A stretch of DNA of 8,523 bases from positions 1 through 8,523 of the forward strand of contig JALOOY010000042.1 of the NCBI GenBank assembly GCA_025454185.1, read 5' to 3'. A model generated the notes under the pieces. That model saw only the letters and a program-made list of their open reading frames with translations, had not been told where the DNA came from and made no database searches. The position numbers and the translations under genes are program-made. Shown in pieces: positions 5,538-8,523 of this stretch (positions are counted from its first letter, which is position 1; every line of letters starts with the position of its first letter). Origin of the DNA: Thermodesulfobacteriota bacterium. Its GTDB lineage: Bacteria > Desulfobacterota > RBG-13-43-22.

Positions 5538-5566
5538 TTTATAAACGGGAATGACGATCCTGTCAA
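5538..5566 (-). promoter_or_regulatory. Promoter of tRNA-Arg
   Basis: Minus strand: TTGACA (5566-5561), 17-base spacer, TATAAA (5543-5538, 5 of 6). The tRNA 5' end is 12 bases beyond the -10, so the primary transcript would start within a few bases of the mature end. Confidence 0.85.
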
Positions 5567-5597
5567 CTGCTATGTGTGCGGCCACCTTACTTAATTG

Positions 5598-5626
5598 TTG
5601 AAAAAATTTTAATAATCCATTAAAAA
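5598..5626 (+). promoter_or_regulatory. Possible promoter of the HIT gene
   Basis: TTGAAA (5598-5603, 5 of 6), 17-base AT-rich spacer, TAAAAA (5621-5626, 4 of 6), 47 bases before the ATG. The stretch is AT-rich throughout, so chance matches are easy. Confidence 0.4.
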
Positions 5627-5673
5627 TATTCAAGATTCGGAAAAAAATCCGCCAACGGGGAGGGACGCAACCT

Positions 5674-6081
5674 ATGGACTGCATCTTCTGCAAAATCATC
5701 GCCGGCCAGATACCGAGCATCAAGATTTACGAAGACGACCGGACCTTCGCCTTTATGGACATCAACCCCCGTTCCGACGGGCACTGTCTGGTCATTCCCA
5801 AGAAGCATGCGGTCACGCTGTGGGACATCGAAGACGACGAGTTGCGCGTCACCATGGTCACATTGAAAAAGGTGGCGCTGGCCATCCGGAAAGCCCTGAA
5901 TCCCGACGGGATCACCAGTTTCCAACTTAATGGCAAGGCGGCCAACCAGCTCGTCGACCACTACCATGTGCACCTGGTCCCCCGCTGGCTGAACGACGGC
6001 GTGGATATGCGCCATGGGCTGCAGCCGGGCGACATGGAAAAGATCAAGGGCTTGGGGGCGAAGATCGCCGCCGCCTTCTAA
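5674..6081 (+). CDS. HIT (histidine triad) family nucleotide hydrolase/transferase
   Basis: 135 residues, full length for the Hint branch. Features: CIFCKI with Cys3 and Cys6 (structural zinc pair found in many bacterial HIT proteins, with His45 and His96 as the other likely ligands), FMDINPRSDGHCLVIPKKH (28-45), and the catalytic triad HYHVHLVPR (96-104) in which the middle His attacks the alpha-phosphate. Hint proteins cleave adenosine phosphoramidates such as aminoacyl-AMP; the precise substrate here cannot be told. GGGGAGGG (5657-5664) lies 9 bases before the ATG. It is a monocistronic, cytosolic housekeeping gene by appearance, divergent from the tRNA and convergent with the nicotinamidase gene. 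Confidence 0.93.
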   Translation: MDCIFCKIIAGQIPSIKIYEDDRTFAFMDINPRSDGHCLVIPKKHAVTLWDIEDDELRVTMVTLKKVALAIRKALNPDGITSFQLNGKAANQLVDHYHVHLVPRWLNDGVDMRHGLQPGDMEKIKGLGAKIAAAF

Positions 6082-6142
6082 TACGAAAATGTAGGAACAT
6101 CGAATCTCTAATTTTTTTAAAATTTAGCATATTCAATCTTTT

Positions 6143-6317
6143 TTCACCGCAAAGGCGCAAAGGACGCGAAGAATGTAATTTTTCATAAAATCGGCAGAAG
6201 CCGATTTTATGTAAGAACCAGACGTCTTCGCCAAAGCAATGAGCGGTTTTCCATTGGCGGCTTTTTCAGCCAATGGAAAAATCTGGTCCTTTGCGTTCTT
6301 TGCGCCTTTGCGGTGAA
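6143..6317. repeat. 175-bp nested inverted-repeat element (MITE/REP-like)
   Basis: The outer arms (6143-6174 and 6286-6317) are 32 bases and match inversely at 28 positions; they start TTCACCGCAAAGGCGCAAAG. Inside are two perfect 12-pair hairpins: CATAAAATCGGC/GCCGATTTTATG with loop AGAA (6184-6211), and TTTTCCATTGGC/GCCAATGGAAAA with a 10-base loop (6247-6280). A further stem ACCAGA/TCTGGT (6217-6222, 6282-6287) encloses the second hairpin. Nothing in it looks coding; frames such as HRKGAKNAK come from the arm sequence. No clear target-site duplication is visible. Lying between convergent genes, it may also stop transcription both ways, though without strong T-runs. Confidence 0.8.
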
Positions 6318-6338
6318 TAGGCCTTTTAAAAGTTTCTT

Positions 6339-6977
6339 TCAAGACCCTAATCTCCGAAGCAGGTCCTGGGGGGCCTCGACGATAACCGCCCCGGCGGCCC
6401 GCATCTCGGCCCAGGCCTTTTCCGTTGTTTCCGGGGCCACACCGCGGCAGAGGGAGGCCACCACCGTCACAGTGTAGCCCCGGCCCAGGCCGTGCAGGGC
6501 CGTGGCCCTTACGCAGTAATCGGTGGCAATCCCGAAGAGGATGATCCCCCCGGTTTTTCGCTTTTCCAGCTCCCGGTCCAGACCGGTCCGCCCTCCGCCG
6601 TCGTCTTCGAACCCCGAATAGCTGTCGTAGCGCCTGTCCGTGCCCTTCCGGATCACCGCTTCGAAGAGACCCGGATCGATCAGGAGGGCGGCGCCGTCCG
6701 TATCCTGGACACAGTGCGGGGGCCAGAGGATCTGTTCCCGTGCCTCCAGCCGGACGGTTTCAAAGGCCTTTCTGCCCGGATGGCGGGTGTAGAAGGAAAT
6801 GTGATCGGCCGGGTGCCAGTCCTGCGTGGCCAGGACCGGACAGCCCGCGTCCCGGAACCGGCGGGTGGCTTGAAAAACTCCCTGCACATAGGCCTCATCG
6901 GTGCCCGGCACCGCCAGGGAACCCCTCTTCCATTCCGTGAAGTCCGCCTGTATATCCACCACCAGTACAGTTTCCAT
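6339..6977 (-). CDS. pncA: Nicotinamidase (isochorismatase-like hydrolase)
   Basis: 212 residues, typical length. It would convert nicotinamide to nicotinate and ammonia in NAD salvage, in the cytosol. The visible active site is Asp8 (VVDIQADF), Lys111 (VIRKGTDRR) and the nucleophile Cys155 (GIATDYCVRATA, with the cis-peptide-type 'ATDYCV' block). The metal site is in TQDWHPADHISF (Asp53, His55, His59), followed by the family's LWPPHCVQDT (84-93). A related isochorismatase-fold amidase is the alternative, but the metal motif and 'WPPHCVQ' favour nicotinamidase. The ATG at 6977 follows a G-rich GAGGGGGGAG ribosome site. A weak promoter candidate lies upstream (TTGTTA at 7081-7076, TAAAAT at 7060-7055, 15-base spacer). 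The tail reaches the stop just outside the nested repeat element. Confidence 0.9.
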   Translation of the reverse strand: METVLVVDIQADFTEWKRGSLAVPGTDEAYVQGVFQATRRFRDAGCPVLATQDWHPADHISFYTRHPGRKAFETVRLEAREQILWPPHCVQDTDGAALLIDPGLFEAVIRKGTDRRYDSYSGFEDDGGGRTGLDRELEKRKTGGIILFGIATDYCVRATALHGLGRGYTVTVVASLCRGVAPETTEKAWAEMRAAGAVIVEAPQDLLRRLGS

Positions 6978-7005
6978 AGCTCCCCCCTCTCCAAGCCATC
7001 GACAC

Positions 7006-7040
7006 TCGATGTTGGATGTTCGATGTTCGATGTTGGACGT
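7006..7040. repeat. Short tandem repeat, five 7-base units
   Basis: Units TCGATGT, TGGATGT, TCGATGT, TCGATGT, TGGACGT, head to tail, 29-63 bases upstream of the nicotinamidase start and thus inside its probable leader. Non-coding; similar runs occur as extragenic repeats in many bacteria. Confidence 0.75.
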
Positions 7041-7122
7041 CGTCTATTGAATTTATTTTACCACTTCTCCCCCTATAACAAAACGCCCTTCCGGTCGGAG
7101 AAACGGCAAACCCTGTTTTTAC

Positions 7123-7150
7123 TTGACATCTCCCCCCTCAGGGATTAAAT
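7123..7150 (+). promoter_or_regulatory. Likely promoter of the mla genes
   Basis: TTGACA (7123-7128, perfect), 16-base spacer, TTAAAT (7145-7150, 4 of 6). It would give a leader of about 160 bases before the mlaE ATG at 7321. Confidence 0.5.
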
Positions 7151-7166
7151 GATAACAAACTGTTTT

Positions 7167-7229
7167 CTTTTAGATTCTTTCAGCCATTGGACGGAGGTCC
7201 CGCCTCCAATGTCTGAAAGAATCCAAAAG
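7167..7229. repeat. Long imperfect hairpin in the mlaE leader
   Basis: The arms CTTTTAGATTCTTTCAG (7167-7183) and CTGAAAGAATCCAAAAG (7213-7229) pair at 16 of 17 positions. Inside, CATTGG (7185-7190) pairs with CCAATG (7206-7211), and a short AGG/CCT pair can extend it with a bulge. No T-run follows on either strand, so it is not a terminator. It is either a palindromic extragenic repeat or a leader structure. Confidence 0.65.
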
Positions 7230-7320
7230 AGATACGGACGATTTTAAAAGGCTATGACTTTATCAGCCAAAAATAGTTCAAATATTGTTCGCTGGTTTCT
7301 ATTGGGATAATCAGCCGACC

Positions 7321-8094
7321 ATGATCCTGCGTCCCCTGTATTACCTCGGCAATGAGGTCATCAGCTTCCTCCGCGAGCTGGGCGGAATCCTGCTCATGTT
7401 CCTCCAGGCCCTGCGTCTGACCTTCACCCCGCCCTTTCGCCTCCACAACCTGGTCAAGCAGATGGAGTTCGAGGGGGTCAAATCACTGTTTATCGTGGTG
7501 CTTACCGGGCTCTTCTCCGGCATGGTCCTGGCCCTCCAGAGCTACCACGGCTTCCGGAAGTTCGGCGGGGAAACCCTCATGGGCGGCCTGGTGGCCCTGT
7601 CCCTGACCCGGGAGATGGGTCCGGTCATGACCGCCCTCATGGTCAACGCCCGGGCCGGTTCGGCCATCGCCGCCGAGCTGGGGACCATGCGGGTCACCGA
7701 GCAGATCGACGCCCTGCAGATCATGGCCATCAATCCCATCCATTACCTGGTGGTCCCCCGCATCTGGGCCGGCGTCTTCATGGTGCCTTTGCTCACGGCC
7801 CTGAATATATTTATCGGAGTCGTCGGCGGCTATTTCGTCGGCGTCATCCTGTTGGGGATCAATTCCGGCATCTACATGGATAAAATGGTCAACATGACCG
7901 AGTTGAGCGACCTGGTTCAGGGCATGACCAAATCGCTGGTTTTTGGACTCATCCTGACCCTGGTCGGGTGCTACAAGGGTTACAACACTTACGGGGGGGC
8001 CGAGGGTGTGGGCCGGGCCACCACGGAGGCCGTCGTCATCTCCTCGGTCAGCATCCTGATCGGCACCTACGTGCTGACTTCCCTCTTGTTTTAA
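7321..8094 (+). CDS. mlaE: MlaE-family permease of a phospholipid-trafficking ABC transporter
   Basis: 257 residues from the ATG at 7321, the usual MlaE length; an upstream in-frame TTG at 7285 would add 12 unlike residues and is not preferred. No strong ribosome site is visible before the ATG. The protein is an inner-membrane permease with about five or six hydrophobic segments (for example FIVVLTGLFSGMVLALQ, VFMVPLLTALNIFIGVVGGY, and a C-terminal VVISSVSILIGTYVLTSLL). The family signature is intact at residues 96-135: TREMGPVMTALMVNARAGSA, then AAELGTMRVTEQIDALQIM and NP. It couples to the MlaF ATPase, whose gene starts 8 bases after this TAA, and to an MlaD-type lipid-binding protein expected downstream. 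Role: moving phospholipids between inner and outer membranes. Confidence 0.92.
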   Translation: MILRPLYYLGNEVISFLRELGGILLMFLQALRLTFTPPFRLHNLVKQMEFEGVKSLFIVVLTGLFSGMVLALQSYHGFRKFGGETLMGGLVALSLTREMGPVMTALMVNARAGSAIAAELGTMRVTEQIDALQIMAINPIHYLVVPRIWAGVFMVPLLTALNIFIGVVGGYFVGVILLGINSGIYMDKMVNMTELSDLVQGMTKSLVFGLILTLVGCYKGYNTYGGAEGVGRATTEAVVISSVSILIGTYVLTSLLF

Positions 8095-8102
8095 CCAGGT
8101 CC

Positions 8103-8523
8103 ATGATCCGACTCGTCAACCTCAGCAAATCCTTTCGGGGCAACCCGGTGCTCCAGGGCTTGAACCTGACCATTCCCGGCGGGCAGACCACGGTCATCAT
8201 CGGCCGCAGCGGCGGGGGCAAGAGCGTCCTGCTCAAACACATCATCGGGCTGATCCAGCCCGACGCCGGGGAGATCTGGATCGACGACGACGAATTGACC
8301 CGTCTGAAGGAGAAAGACCTCTACCGGGTCCGCAAACGCTTCGGCATGCTCTTTCAGGAGGGGGCGCTGTTCGACTCCATGAACGTGGGCCAGAACGTGG
8401 CCTTCCCCATCCTCGAGCACCGCAGGCTGCCCTTTGCCGAAGTGGAAAAGCTGGTAGCCGAAAAACTGGAACTGGTGGGCCTGCCGGGCATCGAGGACAA
8501 GATGCCCGCGGAGCTGAGCGGCG
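8103..8523 (+). CDS. mlaF: MlaF-family ABC transporter ATPase (3' end outside window)
   Basis: The first 140 residues of an expected ~250. It begins MIRLVNLSKSFRGNPVLQGL. Walker A is GRSGGGKS (34-41), the Q-loop is FQEGALFDSM (84-93, Gln85), and the window stops inside the signature (ELSG, 137-140). 'FQEGALFDSM-x-V-x-x-NV-x-FP' is characteristic of MlaF-type ATPases rather than amino-acid or metal importers. It would be a cytosolic subunit that powers MlaE. The ATG at 8103 is 8 bases after the mlaE stop with a short AGG (8097-8099), consistent with co-translation. Walker B and the switch His are not in view. Confidence 0.92.
   Translation, partial: MIRLVNLSKSFRGNPVLQGLNLTIPGGQTTVIIGRSGGGKSVLLKHIIGLIQPDAGEIWIDDDELTRLKEKDLYRVRKRFGMLFQEGALFDSMNVGQNVAFPILEHRRLPFAEVEKLVAEKLELVGLPGIEDKMPAELSG

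Noticed and set aside
6133..6342. 69-codon minus-strand frame containing HRKGAKNAK and LRVLCAFAVKK
   Set aside because: It is a translation of the inverted-repeat arms and internal hairpins; such peptides are common artefacts of this repeat type.
6492..7148. 218-codon plus-strand frame opposite the nicotinamidase gene
   Set aside because: Antisense shadow of a well-supported gene, extended through the 7-base tandem repeat and non-coding leader; no ribosome site or recognisable domain.
7285..7320. TTG at 7285 as the mlaE start
   Set aside because: It adds 12 residues unlike MlaE N-termini; the ATG at 7321 gives the normal length and sequence.
1..8523. CRISPR array, rRNA, integrase or complete insertion sequence
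   Set aside because: No regularly spaced repeats, no rRNA-like sequence, no recombinase frame and no intact transposase seen on either strand.

Overview
The window looks like a piece of a GC-rich Gram-negative chromosome. The MlaE/MlaF-type lipid transporter implies an outer membrane. Gene style, the toxin-antitoxin families and the extragenic repeats fit a deltaproteobacterium (Desulfobacterota) best. That placement is inference; no marker gene here settles it. The window divides into a housekeeping left edge, an accessory and decaying middle, and a housekeeping right part.

Left edge (1-2210): the C-terminal 735 residues of a large coiled-coil SMC/Rad50/YhaN-like ATPase; its Walker A half lies outside the window. 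Convergent with it, on the minus strand (3070-2237), is a compact toxin-antitoxin operon: a near-consensus promoter with an overlapping inverted repeat, an AbrB/MazE-type antitoxin, a RelE/ParE-superfamily toxin, and a third, 58-codon gene that starts inside the toxin stop codon (TAATG). The small protein resembles the toxin-binding C-terminus of Phd/YefM antitoxins. This possible three-part module is the most interesting candidate in the window.

Middle (about 3080-5395): a gene graveyard around one intact module. It holds a receiver-domain remnant, two broken copies of an ADP-ribosylglycohydrolase gene sharing a ~207-bp direct repeat (about 87% identical by eye), a broken IS200-like/REP-associated (Y1) transposase, the 3' end of a DUF4143 ATPase gene, and perhaps a PqqD-like scrap. 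Between the two hydrolase copies sits an apparently intact toxin-first module (Gp49-like killer plus HTH antidote) with a perfect palindrome just before the toxin. The graveyard stops at a tRNA-Arg(ACG) gene whose 3' end faces it, with a consensus promoter and a strong terminator; this suggests, without proving, a tRNA-anchored variable locus.

Right part (5598-8523): a HIT-family nucleotide hydrolase (+) and a nicotinamidase (-) converge on a 175-bp nested inverted-repeat element that looks like a non-coding mobile or extragenic repeat. A 343-base gap follows, with a 7-base tandem repeat, a likely promoter and a long imperfect hairpin. The window ends with mlaE and the first 140 codons of mlaF, permease and ATPase of an ABC transporter for phospholipid trafficking between membranes.
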